Below are positions 25,508 through 35,197 of a stretch of 64,000 nt of DNA, one piece after another (the stretch's first letter is position 1; every line of letters starts with the position of its first letter). Source of the stretch: Bifidobacterium imperatoris (lineage in GTDB: Bacteria; Actinomycetota; Actinomycetes; Actinomycetales; Bifidobacteriaceae); NCBI RefSeq assembly GCF_002860405.1, contig NZ_NMWV01000001.1, positions 1 through 64,000 of the forward strand. The letters are read 5' to 3'. A program made the translations under genes and the position numbers. The notes under the pieces were generated by a model. The model saw only the letters and a list, made by a program, of their open reading frames with translations. It was not told where the DNA came from and did not search any database.

Positions 25508-25607
25508 GCGGATGCCCTATGGTGGCATCCGCTCACCTCGGCTACGAACAGTCCACTGGACTGTTCGTTTAACGCCTCGGCATCGTCAAAATAACCAGAC
25601 TAAGTAA
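25508..25607. repeat. Hairpin unit after typA, same design as at ispH, plus copy of typA tail
   Basis: Stem A 25508-25532 (GCGGATGCC arms), linker TCACCTCGGCTA, stem B 25545-25567 (CGAACAGTCC arms, loop ACT), linker TTTAACGCCTCGG. Order and linkers match the ispH array at 7144-7402. Stem B differs from the ispH stem B by a compensated base pair. At 25584-25607 codons for RQNNQTK-stop recur, with third positions altered. Confidence 0.85.
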
Positions 25608-25613
25608 GGTGAG

Positions 25614-26024
25614 ATGAAACCTTGGTCGCATAGGCAGAGCGCGTTGGTCAGAGCGGTAATTACGATCTTGGCCGGCGCGCTTGCCGCGTTTGTGGGTACG
25701 TTCGCGCATCGTATGGGCGCGGACATGAATATTCCATACGGGTTGCTGCTTGCCTTTGCGCTCGTTATCCTTTCCTCGTGGTGTGCGCGTGCGCGTCTCG
25801 GTGTCACCGGCTTGGCATTGCATCTTATTACTTCTTCGATGACCGCATGGGGACTTGCCTTGACCACAACATCCGGTAAAGCGTTGATAGTAGCCGGATT
25901 CCAAGGTGATATGCCATACTTCACCCAGCATGCCGGGTATATCTGGCTGTATGGCATCGTAATCATTCAGGTTGTGCTATTGGTGTTACCCGCCCGCTGG
26001 TTCGTCATTCCTGCAAAACACTGA
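25614..26024 (+). CDS. Small four-helix membrane protein, unknown function
   Basis: A 136-residue protein with about four hydrophobic helices (AVITILAGALAAFVGTFAH, GLLLAFALVILSSW, LALHLITSSMTAWGLAL, IWLYGIVIIQVVLLVL). No family was recognised. AAGG lies a few bases before the ATG. It begins six bases after the copied typA tail and runs in the same direction as typA and pheA. Confidence 0.7.
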   Translation: MKPWSHRQSALVRAVITILAGALAAFVGTFAHRMGADMNIPYGLLLAFALVILSSWCARARLGVTGLALHLITSSMTAWGLALTTTSGKALIVAGFQGDMPYFTQHAGYIWLYGIVIIQVVLLVLPARWFVIPAKH

Positions 26025-26116
26025 CGCCCCGCGTTTTGGTGATGACTTTCCCAGAAATACCGTGTTCCTGAAATTGCGGTGCAGGAGCAGCATCTCACCC
26101 GCTACGATAGAGCGTT

Positions 26117-27097
26117 ATGGCGCGCATACAACTGTATTATCTCGGTCCGGAAGGCACATTCACCCATCAGGCGGCAATGACGGCTGCCGAACAGTTCGCC
26201 CCTATGGCGGATTTTGATCTTATCCCGCTGCCTGACGTACCGGCAATTATGAATGCTGTGCAATCGCGTCAAGGTTGGGGTGTGATTGCGTGGGAAAACA
26301 ACGTTGAAGGTTACGTGGTTCCGAATCTGGACGCATTGATCGATTCCACCGATGTAGCAGGTTTCACCAGAGTCAGTGTGGATGTGGCATTCAACGCGTT
26401 CACGGTGAAAGGCCATGCTATTTATGATTGCGTCGGTCAGCCGGTGAGCGCGCATCCGCACGGCCTCGCACAATGCACGAAATTCATTGCGGAGCATCAT
26501 CTCAAGCCTAAGCCGGCATCATCCAACGCCGCCGCTTGCCGTGATTTGCAACCTGGCCAAGTGGCACTTGGCCCAAGCATTTGTGGCAAACTTTACGATC
26601 TTGACGTGCTTGGCGAACATGTGCAGGATTTTAACGGTGCAAGGACCGATTTCTTGGTTATTGCACCTCGCGACGTTGTGCAGGAGCTCAATGCTCGCGC
26701 CCGGCATGGCAATGCGACTGATTTTGAGACCATCATCACCTTCATCCCATTAGCCACGGGGCCAGGAGTCGTGGCCAATATACTTGATATTCTGCGCGTT
26801 GCAGGATTGAACATGACCAGTTTCATGTCCCGACCTATCAAAGGTCATGATGGCACGTATAGCTTCATCGATACGTTGGATGCTGCTCCCTGGGAGCCTC
26901 GATTCCAAAAGGTGCTGGAAATCTTGGCCATGAAGGGTATTTGGATGAAGACTTTGGCTGTTTATCCTCGCCGTGAACGTCCGAATCCGCCCGTGGATGC
27001 ATGGATGTTGCCCGAAGGCGGCATTCATATTGATGCGGAACATACGCCAGATGGCTGGCAGCATACTGAGAGCGTAAGAAAGGAACTGTTGTGGTAG
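26117..27097 (+). CDS. pheA: Prephenate dehydratase
   Basis: A 326-residue enzyme making phenylpyruvate from prephenate. The catalytic domain opens YYLGPEGTFTHQAA and has WGVIAWENNVEGYV; the regulatory ACT domain shows LATGPGVVANILDILRVAGLNMTSFMSRPIKG, where phenylalanine feedback would bind. No chorismate mutase domain is fused. The end overlaps tyrA by 7 bases. Confidence 0.93.
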   Translation: MARIQLYYLGPEGTFTHQAAMTAAEQFAPMADFDLIPLPDVPAIMNAVQSRQGWGVIAWENNVEGYVVPNLDALIDSTDVAGFTRVSVDVAFNAFTVKGHAIYDCVGQPVSAHPHGLAQCTKFIAEHHLKPKPASSNAAACRDLQPGQVALGPSICGKLYDLDVLGEHVQDFNGARTDFLVIAPRDVVQELNARARHGNATDFETIITFIPLATGPGVVANILDILRVAGLNMTSFMSRPIKGHDGTYSFIDTLDAAPWEPRFQKVLEILAMKGIWMKTLAVYPRRERPNPPVDAWMLPEGGIHIDAEHTPDGWQHTESVRKELLW

Positions 27098-28092
27098 ATA
27101 CAGTTGGCATTGTGGGACTCGGTCTCATCGGTGGATCCCTGGCCAGACGTTTAGCTCAGCGTGGCATCAGGGTAGTGGCATGGAATCACCGGCCGCATCC
27201 GTATGCTCAGGCCGAAGCGGATGGCATCTACTGCAAGAGCACTCTTGCCGAGCTGATGAGCGCGGAGCCTGATGTGGTAGTGCTGTGCAATCCTTTGAAA
27301 GCGATGCCTGCCATCCTCGCTGAACTCAAGCCATTATTGGCCAAATCTCCTCGCACCACGCTTACCGATGTCGGCTCGGTCAAAGGCATGGTTCGCGATC
27401 AGGTCAAGGCTGCGGGATTGGGGGAGTGCTATGTGGGTGCTCACCCAATGGCCGGCAATGAGCTTTCCGGCTGGCAAGCCGCCGACCCGCATCTCTACGA
27501 TGATGCACTCTGGGCAGTGACCGTGGATGAAGATACGTCATACAACCGTTTCTACACAGTGGCCGCCATGATTACGCATGATGTGGGCAATAGAATCATT
27601 GTGCTTGACGATGAAACCCACGATAAAGGCGCTGCGATGATTTCGCACATGCCCCATGTGGTTTCTACTGCGTTGATTAACGAACTGTCCGCCAATCCGG
27701 ATCGTAATGTCGCTGCGGCACTGGCTGCTGGCTGCTGGCGCGACATGACTCGTGTGGCGCTCACTGACCCTGACCGTACACGGGCTATGGTCGAGGAGGA
27801 TGCCCTGAACGTGGAAGTTTTGCTGCGCCGCATGGCCGCACGACTTACCGCAGTGGCCGATCAGCTTCATGACAATGATTCCGACGCTCTCAAGGAATTC
27901 TTTGCCGCAGGTAACCCGTTCCGCCGTTATAAGGCTGCAATCAATGCTGGGGATGCGTTCAATCGGCAGGAGCTGGAAATCCCGGAACGAGGATGGCAGC
28001 AGACGCTGTTGTTCTCAGCCAGACGAGGTGAAGCGATTACCGGTTTCGTCAATCTTCAGCAGGCGATCATTGAACTGCGTCCTGCAATATAG
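27091..28092 (+). CDS. tyrA: Prephenate dehydrogenase
   Basis: A 333-residue NAD(P)-dependent enzyme: VGIVGLGLIGGSLARRLA is the Rossmann loop, GAHPMAGNELSGW the prephenate-binding block with its catalytic His, and HMPHVVSTALIN a later conserved helix. It makes 4-hydroxyphenylpyruvate for tyrosine. The start is GTG at 27091, with AAGGAA upstream inside pheA, so the two genes are coupled. Confidence 0.93.
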   Translation: MVDTVGIVGLGLIGGSLARRLAQRGIRVVAWNHRPHPYAQAEADGIYCKSTLAELMSAEPDVVVLCNPLKAMPAILAELKPLLAKSPRTTLTDVGSVKGMVRDQVKAAGLGECYVGAHPMAGNELSGWQAADPHLYDDALWAVTVDEDTSYNRFYTVAAMITHDVGNRIIVLDDETHDKGAAMISHMPHVVSTALINELSANPDRNVAAALAAGCWRDMTRVALTDPDRTRAMVEEDALNVEVLLRRMAARLTAVADQLHDNDSDALKEFFAAGNPFRRYKAAINAGDAFNRQELEIPERGWQQTLLFSARRGEAITGFVNLQQAIIELRPAI

Positions 28093-28107
28093 CCGCGCGT
28101 TAAAGCC

Positions 28108-28152
28108 GTATCGCGATCAATAGGCGTACAGTGGAATACGTGATCGCGATAC
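28108..28152. repeat. Inverted repeat after tyrA
   Basis: Perfect 12-bp arms (GTATCGCGATCA and complement) flank 21 bases. Each arm contains the self-palindromic ATCGCGAT. It could be a weak terminator or a paired operator for the next gene; no T-run follows. Confidence 0.7.
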
Positions 28153-28196
28153 GTCAGCGTTGACGATGCGAATAGCACAGATAGGGGATGATTACC

Positions 28197-28454
28197 ATGA
28201 CGTTGCCAAGACAGATTCCGGTAGGTGCTCGCGTGGTAGTACGCATTACCGATGGTGTGGATCCAGAAGATGGGCGTATGAAATTCCGTGACTATGTAGG
28301 TCATGTGACTTCATGGGATGGATACACGCTAGAGATGGTGCGCGATCCTGCAGCCAATGGTTCGCGCCCAGCACAAAACGTAATCATCCATCAGGAGCAG
28401 ATTGCCACGTTGAAGCCGGTACCGGAGCGTCCGAAGCAACATCCTCGCCCGTAG
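28197..28454 (+). CDS. Small conserved protein, DUF6725-like
   Basis: An 85-residue protein beginning MTLPRQIPVGARVVVRITDG. The pattern RVVVR, DYVGHVTSWDGYTLEMVRD resembles the small SH3-like barrel found in actinobacterial acetyltransferase-associated proteins. ATG 28197 is preferred over 28188 because GGGG lies 9 bases before it. It ends a few bases from the convergent ABC permease gene. Function unknown. Confidence 0.7.
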   Translation: MTLPRQIPVGARVVVRITDGVDPEDGRMKFRDYVGHVTSWDGYTLEMVRDPAANGSRPAQNVIIHQEQIATLKPVPERPKQHPRP

Positions 28455-28461
28455 CCGGTTG

Positions 28462-31383
28462 CTACTCAGCAGCTACGGCATCCAGTACCGGTTGCTTCAG
28501 TGCGCGAGAGGCAGGGGAGACGGAGGCAATAAGACCCACCAGAATCGACAGCACAAGGAATACGCCCAGTTGATTCCACGGGATACTCAATGCCGATAGA
28601 CCATTGGCCTCATAGACAGCGCGGATGACCACGCCTGCTGCCACGCCGACTACCATGCCTAGTACTGTGCCGAACACCGCGATAATCGACGCTTCAATGC
28701 CGAGCATGCCACGTACTTGTGCACGCGACGTGCCTATGGCTCGAAGCAAGCCGATTTCTTTGGTGCGCTCGGAGACGGACAAAGCCAGCGTATTCACAAT
28801 GCCGAAGATTGCAATCACAATCGATAGTGCCAACAAGGCATACAACACCAGCAAAATTTGATCGACCATCGAACTCATTGTGGATTTGAATTCGTCTCGA
28901 TCCTGCACGTTCACCACATAATATGGTTTTACAGCCTTAATCAATCGTGTTTTCAGTACATTGATATTGGCGCCGTGCTTTGCATTAATGAACAACATGA
29001 TGGTGAACATCGTGTACTGATTCGCGATCTTGCCCGCCGCATCATCGTTCATCAACACCATCGAACGATAAATGGAATTCTCAATAATGGCACCGATCTT
29101 CATCGTGACATGCGTTGTTTCGGTTTTGGTTTTCACCAAAGTCGCCGGATCGACGTTCTGCGCATCCTCGGCAGCCTTCTGTGCCTCAGCTGATTTCGCC
29201 TGAGCTCCCGCCGTGTCTCCTGCAGCCAGCAATCGCTGCGCCTCGGCGGTAAGACCATCAATATTCGCCTTGACCTGCGCCTGATAATCAGCTTGAGCCT
29301 TGGCCGTGGCCTCCTTATCGACCACCACCTGCTGCCCGTTGACTTTGACCGTGTCACCAACCTTCCAGCCGTTGTCTTTTGCAACCTGCAGGCCGACCAC
29401 CAATTCGCCATTTCGCAATGCTGTATTCGCATCGCCCGAATTGGTTACCGGGGCAAACACTTTCGTGAACAGGGAAGGCTGCTCTGCAAACGTCATCGCA
29501 ACAGTTGCCTTATCACCGGAACCATAGGTCACGTTCATAAGCATCCGGCTTTGCGATACCGTGCCCACACCCTTGGTTTTCTTAATCGCAGCTATTGCAT
29601 CATCTGGAATCTGCCCACTGGAGACTGACATGGCAGAAAAATCGGATTGAAGACCTGAATCCACAATGCCGGCCACCGAAGCCTTCGCCGAAGCGGCTAC
29701 CACACTCAGACAGCTGACGATGGCCACGCCAACGAATAATGCAGCCGCAGTGTTTGCAGTACGGCGTTTGCCACGCGAAAGATTGCGTGTGGCAAGTTTG
29801 CCGGTGACGGTGAACACATGCGTGGGAATCCAACCGAGCACAGCGCTCGTAGGAGTCACCAAAGCGGGAGCAAGCACAATCACACCAATGACCACCAAAC
29901 CTGCGCCTATGCCCAAAGGCCAACCGGTGCCAAGTGATTTGACGCCATCGTTGAACCAGCTCCAGTCAGACACGGCAACATCGGCATCATTAGCCCAAGC
30001 GATACGCCAGCATAACAGCCATGCCAAGGAACCTAAGACAATCATCACCGTGCCGATAATGCCGCGTGGCCAGACCGGCTTCTCCGGGTTGACGGTTTCA
30101 TTCATCGCTTGAATCGGCGGTGCTGTCGCTGCACGGCGAGCCGGCAACGATGCACCAACGAACGTAACTAGAACGCCTACGATTAAGCCGATCAGCATAT
30201 CGGAAATGCTGGGATCCACCGCGCCGGTCATCGGCGTGCCCATGTGCGCCATCAGCGCCACAATGCCTTTGACCATGAGCCAGCCCAATCCTATGCCGAT
30301 ACCGGAGCCGACCAAACCGAGCAGAATGGCTTGCACGGCTACCGTGATGAACACTTGGATAGGGGAGGCGCCGATAGAGCGCAACAGCGCATAACCGCGC
30401 ATCGATTCACGCACGATCATCGAGAACGTGTTCGTAATAATGAACGAACCAACAAACAAGGCGATAATCGCGAAAATAAGAATCAGCGGCTGAATAAAGC
30501 CCAATGCTTTCTTAGTGCTTGCGGCATTATCGTCGCGCACACTCTGGCCGGTCACCGCCACCGCATGCGCATCGGACGGCAATGCGGCATTAATGCTATC
30601 GGCCAGCGTTTGCTGCTGCGCTACATTCAATGGTTGGCCGCCCGCAGCCGAACCATATACGGTCAGATACCGGGCAGTGCCCACCTGCCCAGACTGCTGT
30701 TGAAAATACTCTTTCGCGGTCTGAGGATTCAGACCAATGATGATGGCCCCAGCCTGAGAAGACGCAGTGGAAAAAATACCGACCACATGCACGTCGGCTG
30801 GACCATCCGGATACACGATTTTCGTGGTGTCGCCGACCTTGAGACCGGCGCTCTCGGCCGCGAACGTGTGCAACGTGATTTCGTCTTTGGCTTTGGCCCA
30901 GCGCCCCTGCGTAAGGGTAGCCGAACGCCAAGTACCTTTCGCCAATCCCATGCCAACGGTCACGCCGCCCGTGGTGGAGACGGCATTATCGTCTTTGCCC
31001 ACCAGCACCAGACCATTCACCTCATACACAGCTTCGGCGGTATCCACGCCTGTTACGCCGTTGATGGTGTCTACCAGATCAATATCGATGCGATTGTAGT
31101 TTTTCGACTCTGCCGACGTTGAATTCGAGCTTGAACTCGAGCCGGAACCTGAATCGGAAGAAGCTCCAAACGTTGCGGACGTGGAATCCTTCTGTTCCTT
31201 GTTGCCGCGCACATAGACGTCGGCATCGGAATTCGAGGCCATCATCTGATCGACCTGATTATTCATCATTTCGCGGAAACAGAACGAGCCAACCACGAAA
31301 CTCACGCCTAATGCAATGGCGATGATGGACATCACGAACCGTCCGAAGTGCGCGCGGGCATCGCGCAAGCCAATGATGATCAT
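28462..31383 (-). CDS. FtsX/MacB-type ABC transporter permease
   Basis: A 973-residue permease with two FtsX-like halves. One N-terminal helix (FVMSIIAIALGVSFVVGSF), a large extracellular MacB core (about 45-300), three helices around 310-420, a middle helix near 455, a second extracellular region (about 560-830) with an Ala/Gln coiled coil, and three C-terminal helices ending ASVSPASRALKQPVLDAVAAE. Such systems move lipids, peptides or antimicrobials outward or act mechanically. The start overlaps the ATPase stop (ATGA). Confidence 0.88.
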   Translation of the reverse strand: MIIIGLRDARAHFGRFVMSIIAIALGVSFVVGSFCFREMMNNQVDQMMASNSDADVYVRGNKEQKDSTSATFGASSDSGSGSSSSSNSTSAESKNYNRIDIDLVDTINGVTGVDTAEAVYEVNGLVLVGKDDNAVSTTGGVTVGMGLAKGTWRSATLTQGRWAKAKDEITLHTFAAESAGLKVGDTTKIVYPDGPADVHVVGIFSTASSQAGAIIIGLNPQTAKEYFQQQSGQVGTARYLTVYGSAAGGQPLNVAQQQTLADSINAALPSDAHAVAVTGQSVRDDNAASTKKALGFIQPLILIFAIIALFVGSFIITNTFSMIVRESMRGYALLRSIGASPIQVFITVAVQAILLGLVGSGIGIGLGWLMVKGIVALMAHMGTPMTGAVDPSISDMLIGLIVGVLVTFVGASLPARRAATAPPIQAMNETVNPEKPVWPRGIIGTVMIVLGSLAWLLCWRIAWANDADVAVSDWSWFNDGVKSLGTGWPLGIGAGLVVIGVIVLAPALVTPTSAVLGWIPTHVFTVTGKLATRNLSRGKRRTANTAAALFVGVAIVSCLSVVAASAKASVAGIVDSGLQSDFSAMSVSSGQIPDDAIAAIKKTKGVGTVSQSRMLMNVTYGSGDKATVAMTFAEQPSLFTKVFAPVTNSGDANTALRNGELVVGLQVAKDNGWKVGDTVKVNGQQVVVDKEATAKAQADYQAQVKANIDGLTAEAQRLLAAGDTAGAQAKSAEAQKAAEDAQNVDPATLVKTKTETTHVTMKIGAIIENSIYRSMVLMNDDAAGKIANQYTMFTIMLFINAKHGANINVLKTRLIKAVKPYYVVNVQDRDEFKSTMSSMVDQILLVLYALLALSIVIAIFGIVNTLALSVSERTKEIGLLRAIGTSRAQVRGMLGIEASIIAVFGTVLGMVVGVAAGVVIRAVYEANGLSALSIPWNQLGVFLVLSILVGLIASVSPASRALKQPVLDAVAAE

Positions 31384-32204
31384 GCGTGGCTCTCCTGCGT
31401 CATATGCGCTGCATTAGTGGAGTCGTTGCCAGCATCAGCGTCATCGGCGAATACCTCAAGAATTTGCTCATACGTAGGATGATGCAAATCCTGAGTGATA
31501 TGGCCATCCGCCAAAACAAGCACACGATCGGCATAGGAGGCGGCACGAGGATCATGAGTCACCATCACAATCGACTGCCCATACTCGTGCACGGACTGCT
31601 TCAAAAAGCCCAGTACCTCACGGCTGGAGCGAGAATCCAGATTGCCGGTAGGTTCGTCGGCAAAAATCACGGACGGGCGAGCCATCATCGCGCGGGCACA
31701 AGCCACGCGCTGCTGCTGGCCGCCGGAAAGCTGGCTTGGACGATGATCGAGACGTCGTTCAAGACCCACCACCTTGACCACTTGTTTGAACCATTTGCGG
31801 TCAATCGGCTTTTTCGCAATCTGTAATGGCAGCAGAATATTCTCCTCGGCGCTGAGGGTGGGAACCAGATTGAAGGATTGGAAGATGAAACCAATCTGTT
31901 CGCGCCGCAGATTGGTCAATTGGCGCTGGTTCATTGAGGAAACTTCCAATCCCTCAACAATCACTCTGCCGCTTGTAGGCTGGTCAAGCCCAGCCATGCA
32001 ATGCATCAGCGTGGATTTGCCTGATCCGGAGGGCCCCATAATAGCGGTCATATGGCCACGCTCGAATTCCACGTTCACATGGTCCAACGCCACGACTTGA
32101 TTGTCCGCATCACCGTAGATTTTTGTCAGATCAATAGCCCTAGCCACCACATGATCCTGCTGATCGATGACGTTCTTCCTGCCGCGCGCGCTGTGCCGTG
32201 CCAT
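31380..32204 (-). CDS. ABC transporter ATP-binding protein (MacB/LolD type)
   Basis: A 274-residue ATPase: Walker [12 protein letters not shown]-loop [18 protein letters not shown], signature [14 protein letters not shown], Walker [14 protein letters not shown]-loop MVTHDPRAA. The sequence is of the LolD/MacB/FtsE group and pairs with the overlapping permease. GGGG lies upstream of the ATG. It is divergent from xerC. Confidence 0.92.
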   Translation of the reverse strand: MARHSARGRKNVIDQQDHVVARAIDLTKIYGDADNQVVALDHVNVEFERGHMTAIMGPSGSGKSTLMHCMAGLDQPTSGRVIVEGLEVSSMNQRQLTNLRREQIGFIFQSFNLVPTLSAEENILLPLQIAKKPIDRKWFKQVVKVVGLERRLDHRPSQLSGGQQQRVACARAMMARPSVIFADEPTGNLDSRSSREVLGFLKQSVHEYGQSIVMVTHDPRAASYADRVLVLADGHITQDLHHPTYEQILEVFADDADAGNDSTNAAHMTQESHA

Positions 32205-32285
32205 AATGCCCCAATCCGTTTCGTTGAATTACGCTCTATAGTTTATCCAACGAGTGATTTCAGCATAAGGGAGGCGTTCGCCAGC

Positions 32286-33236
32286 ATGCATTTCGAACAG
32301 CATATTGACGCCTTTATCAATCACTTGAAAGCGAATAAAGGACTTTCGGCAAATACGCTGAAAGCGTATCGCAGTGATATCGAATCATGTTTAGCCTTAT
32401 TCGTACGCCGCGGAGTAAGTGATCTTAATGAGATAACCCTCGATGATTTACGCAGCTGGATGGCTTCGGAATCGCGTAATCATGCAAGAAGCAGTATGGC
32501 GCGCAAAACCGTGGCCGTACGCGGGTTTTTCTCTTGGGGATATGAACACGGAATAATGCGCACCAATCAGGCGGCCACATTACTGACCCCTTCCATTCCC
32601 AACACGCTGCCATCGGTGCTTACCGAGGTACAAGCCGAGCAACTCATGGATCAGGCGGATGCTGACGATGCCAGTGTCGATGAGGCTGACTCCAACAACA
32701 ATAACGAAACCGGGCTTGAAGTGCGCATGCGTGCCGAAACCCAGCGCAATACTGCGATTCTTGAATTGCTCTACGCCACGGGCATTCGTATTGCGGAGTT
32801 GATAGCACTGAATGTTCATGACGTGGATTTCGCCAATCGCACTATCAAAGTCACCGGCAAAGGCAACAAACAGCGCGTGGTGCCCTTCGGAGCTCCGGCA
32901 ATGCGGGCTCTTGAAATCTGGTTGGTGGAAGGGCGAGCCAAACTCGAAAACCTGAATTCAGCGGATGCACTATTCCTCGGCGCTCGCGGTGGACGGCTAA
33001 ATCAACGTGTGGCTCGCGACGTAGTGCATAAGGCAGCGCAAGAAGCCGGAGTTCCGGACATTAGTCCGCATGCGTTGCGCCACTCGGCGGCTACGCACAT
33101 GCTGGATGGGGGAGCGGACTTGAGAGAGGTTCAGGAATTGCTTGGTCATGCTTCGCTGAAAACCACGCAGCGGTACACGCATGTTTCCATTGAACAGCTG
33201 AAGACTCGATATGTGCAGGCCTTCCCCCGAGCATAA
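32286..33236 (+). CDS. xerC: Tyrosine recombinase XerC
   Basis: A 316-residue recombinase. N-terminal core-binding domain (IDAFINHLKANKGLSANTLKAYRSD), then YATGIRIAEL (Arg), SPHALRHSAATHML (His-Arg), LLGHASLKTTQRYTHV (His and Tyr nucleophile). An Asn/Asp-rich insertion of about 25 residues (DADDASVDEADSNNNNET) interrupts the catalytic domain start. ATG 32286 follows AGGGAGG. It is the likely XerC partner of the XerD at 13591-14517. Confidence 0.88.
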   Translation: MHFEQHIDAFINHLKANKGLSANTLKAYRSDIESCLALFVRRGVSDLNEITLDDLRSWMASESRNHARSSMARKTVAVRGFFSWGYEHGIMRTNQAATLLTPSIPNTLPSVLTEVQAEQLMDQADADDASVDEADSNNNNETGLEVRMRAETQRNTAILELLYATGIRIAELIALNVHDVDFANRTIKVTGKGNKQRVVPFGAPAMRALEIWLVEGRAKLENLNSADALFLGARGGRLNQRVARDVVHKAAQEAGVPDISPHALRHSAATHMLDGGADLREVQELLGHASLKTTQRYTHVSIEQLKTRYVQAFPRA

Positions 33237-33398
33237 CCGACCTGACCAAAATGTGGACACTACCCAATGAAGCTGTGTTCAGGCTGAAGATAGCCTTTGA
33301 AAGGCCATCGATTTAACATATACGTAACATGGAATTTGCTTCTTGTCTCCAAAGTGCGAGACAATGCAATCAATCAGCAACGGGGTTGGTTTGCCGGC

Positions 33399-33452
33399 AG
33401 GCGCGCACAACGCGCCTCTGGTAGCCAGCCCCGTTCGCGTGAAAGTGGGGCT
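33399..33452 (+). promoter_or_regulatory. Two hairpins in the oppA 5' leader
   Basis: Arms AGGCGCG/CGCGCCT (33399-33417) and AGCCCC/GGGGCT (33427-33452) lie 35-90 bp before oppA. They could protect or attenuate the mRNA. The rest of the 250-bp gap shows no gene. Confidence 0.45.
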
Positions 33453-33486
33453 TCGGCCCTGCGACCTTATGAATAGGAGAAAACAT

Positions 33487-35124
33487 ATGAAGAAGAAAGC
33501 TCTTGCTTTCGCTGCCGTGGCTTGCTCCATGGCTATGCTGCTGAGCGCCTGCGGCGGCTCCAGCTCCAACACCGCCTCCGATACTGCCGGCGCTAACATC
33601 ATCACCGCTTACAACTCCGAGCCTCAGAACCCGCTGATTCCGTCCAACACCAACGAAACTGGTGGCGGCAAGCCGGGCGATCTGCTGTTCTCCCGTCTGG
33701 TCTCCTTCGACAAGGATGGCAAGGCTTCCAACGAAGTGGCTGAGTCCATCACCCCGAACGATGACGCTACCCAGTACACCATCAAGCTGAAGTCCGGCTG
33801 GAAGTTCACCGATGGCACCCCGGTCACCGCTGAGTCCTTCACCAAGGCTTGGTCCTACGCTGCCAACGCCAAGAACGCTCAGAAGGCTTCTTCCTTCTTC
33901 TCCACCATCAAGGGCTATGACGAGCTGCAGGCTGACGGCCTCAAGGGCACCGAGCAGCTCTCCGGCCTGAAGGTTGTGGACGACACCACCTTCACCGTTG
34001 ACCTGAACCAGTCCGATTCCGTGTTCCCGATCAAGGTCGGCTACCTGGCCTTCGCTCCGCTGCCGGAGTCCTTCTACAAGGATCCGAAGGCCTTTGGCCA
34101 GAAGCCGGTTGGCAACGGCCCGTACAAGCTGGACCACTGGGATCACAACAAGGAAATCGCCCTCGTGAAGAACCCTGACTACAAGGGCAACGAGGAAGTC
34201 AAGAACGACGGCGTGACCTTCAAGGTCTACACCGACGACTCCGCCGCTTACCGCGACATCCAGGCTGGCAACCTCGACGTGATGGAATCCGTCCCGGCCG
34301 CCTTCACCAAGACCTTCAAGACCGACAAGAAGGTCCAGCCGTACTCCGAGGCTGGCTCCGTCATCCAGACCTTCACCATTCCGTCCACCCTTGACCACTT
34401 CAAGAACGACGAAGAAGGCCAGCTGCGTCGCCAGGCCATCTCTATGGCTATCGACCGCGACCAGATCATCGACAAGGTGCTGAACGGCAACGCAACCGCC
34501 GCTACCGACTTCACCTCCCCGAAGACCCCGGGCTACTCCGACTCCCTGAACGGTGCTGACAACCTGAAGTTCAACGCCAAGAAGGCTAAGGAACTGTGGG
34601 CCAAGGCCGACGCCATCTCCAAGTACGATGGCCCGCTGACCTTCTCCTACAACGCTGATGGTGGCGCTAAGCCGCTTTACGACGCTGTCGTGAACCAGCT
34701 GAAGAACAACCTCGGCATCGACGCTTCCACCAACCCGATTCCGACCTTCCAGGAATTCCGCGACGCTGTGACCAACCGTCAGATGACCGGCGCCTTCCGT
34801 ACCGGCTGGCAGCCTGATTACCCGTCCGCTGAGAACTACCTGTGGCAGCTGTACTCGACCGCTGCTGCTGACGGCAAGGGCTCCAACGATGGTGATTACA
34901 AGAACCCTGACTTCGACAACCTGTGCCTGCAGGCTGCTGCTGCCAAGACCACCGATGACGCCAACAAGCTGTACCAGCAGGCTCAGGAGATCCTCCTCAA
35001 GGATCTGCCGGCTATCCCGCTGTACTACTCCAACGCTAACGGTGTGGCTTCCCTGAACATCAAGTCCGGCTACGCCTTCGATTGGCAGAACCTCCCGACC
35101 TACGCTGCAATGTCCAAGAAGTGA
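33487..35124 (+). CDS. oppA: Oligopeptide ABC transporter substrate-binding lipoprotein
   Basis: A 545-residue family 5 solute-binding protein. The signal MKKKALAFAAVACSMAMLL ends in lipobox LSAC at about residue 22; the SBP domain then follows with KLKSGWKFTDGTPVTAESF and VGNGPYKLDHWDHNKEIALVKNPDY. It captures peptides outside the membrane for the OppBCDF complex. AGGAG precedes the ATG. A terminator separates it from oppB, which allows higher expression of the binding protein; codon bias is strong. Confidence 0.95.
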   Translation: MKKKALAFAAVACSMAMLLSACGGSSSNTASDTAGANIITAYNSEPQNPLIPSNTNETGGGKPGDLLFSRLVSFDKDGKASNEVAESITPNDDATQYTIKLKSGWKFTDGTPVTAESFTKAWSYAANAKNAQKASSFFSTIKGYDELQADGLKGTEQLSGLKVVDDTTFTVDLNQSDSVFPIKVGYLAFAPLPESFYKDPKAFGQKPVGNGPYKLDHWDHNKEIALVKNPDYKGNEEVKNDGVTFKVYTDDSAAYRDIQAGNLDVMESVPAAFTKTFKTDKKVQPYSEAGSVIQTFTIPSTLDHFKNDEEGQLRRQAISMAIDRDQIIDKVLNGNATAATDFTSPKTPGYSDSLNGADNLKFNAKKAKELWAKADAISKYDGPLTFSYNADGGAKPLYDAVVNQLKNNLGIDASTNPIPTFQEFRDAVTNRQMTGAFRTGWQPDYPSAENYLWQLYSTAAADGKGSNDGDYKNPDFDNLCLQAAAAKTTDDANKLYQQAQEILLKDLPAIPLYYSNANGVASLNIKSGYAFDWQNLPTYAAMSKK

Positions 35125-35165
35125 GTTGAAACTCACCTGACATCGAGCATATAGTTCGGTAATTC

Positions 35166-35197
35166 AAGGGGCGAGGATCGTATGATCCCCGCCCCTT
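35166..35197 (+). terminator. Terminator between oppA and oppB
   Basis: AAGGGGCG and GGATC pair with the complementary segment around a GTAT loop, one mismatch, followed by TTTCAT. Confidence 0.8.

Noticed and set aside
25422..25607. 61-codon frame ending in RQNNQTK after typA
   Set aside because: Translation crosses hairpin sequence and lacks a start site. Only its last codons are meaningful, as a copied gene end.
32052..32285. 78-residue N-terminal extension of XerC
   Set aside because: It overlaps the divergent ABC ATPase gene and its promoter, and XerC homology begins at the ATG at 32286, which has a ribosome site.
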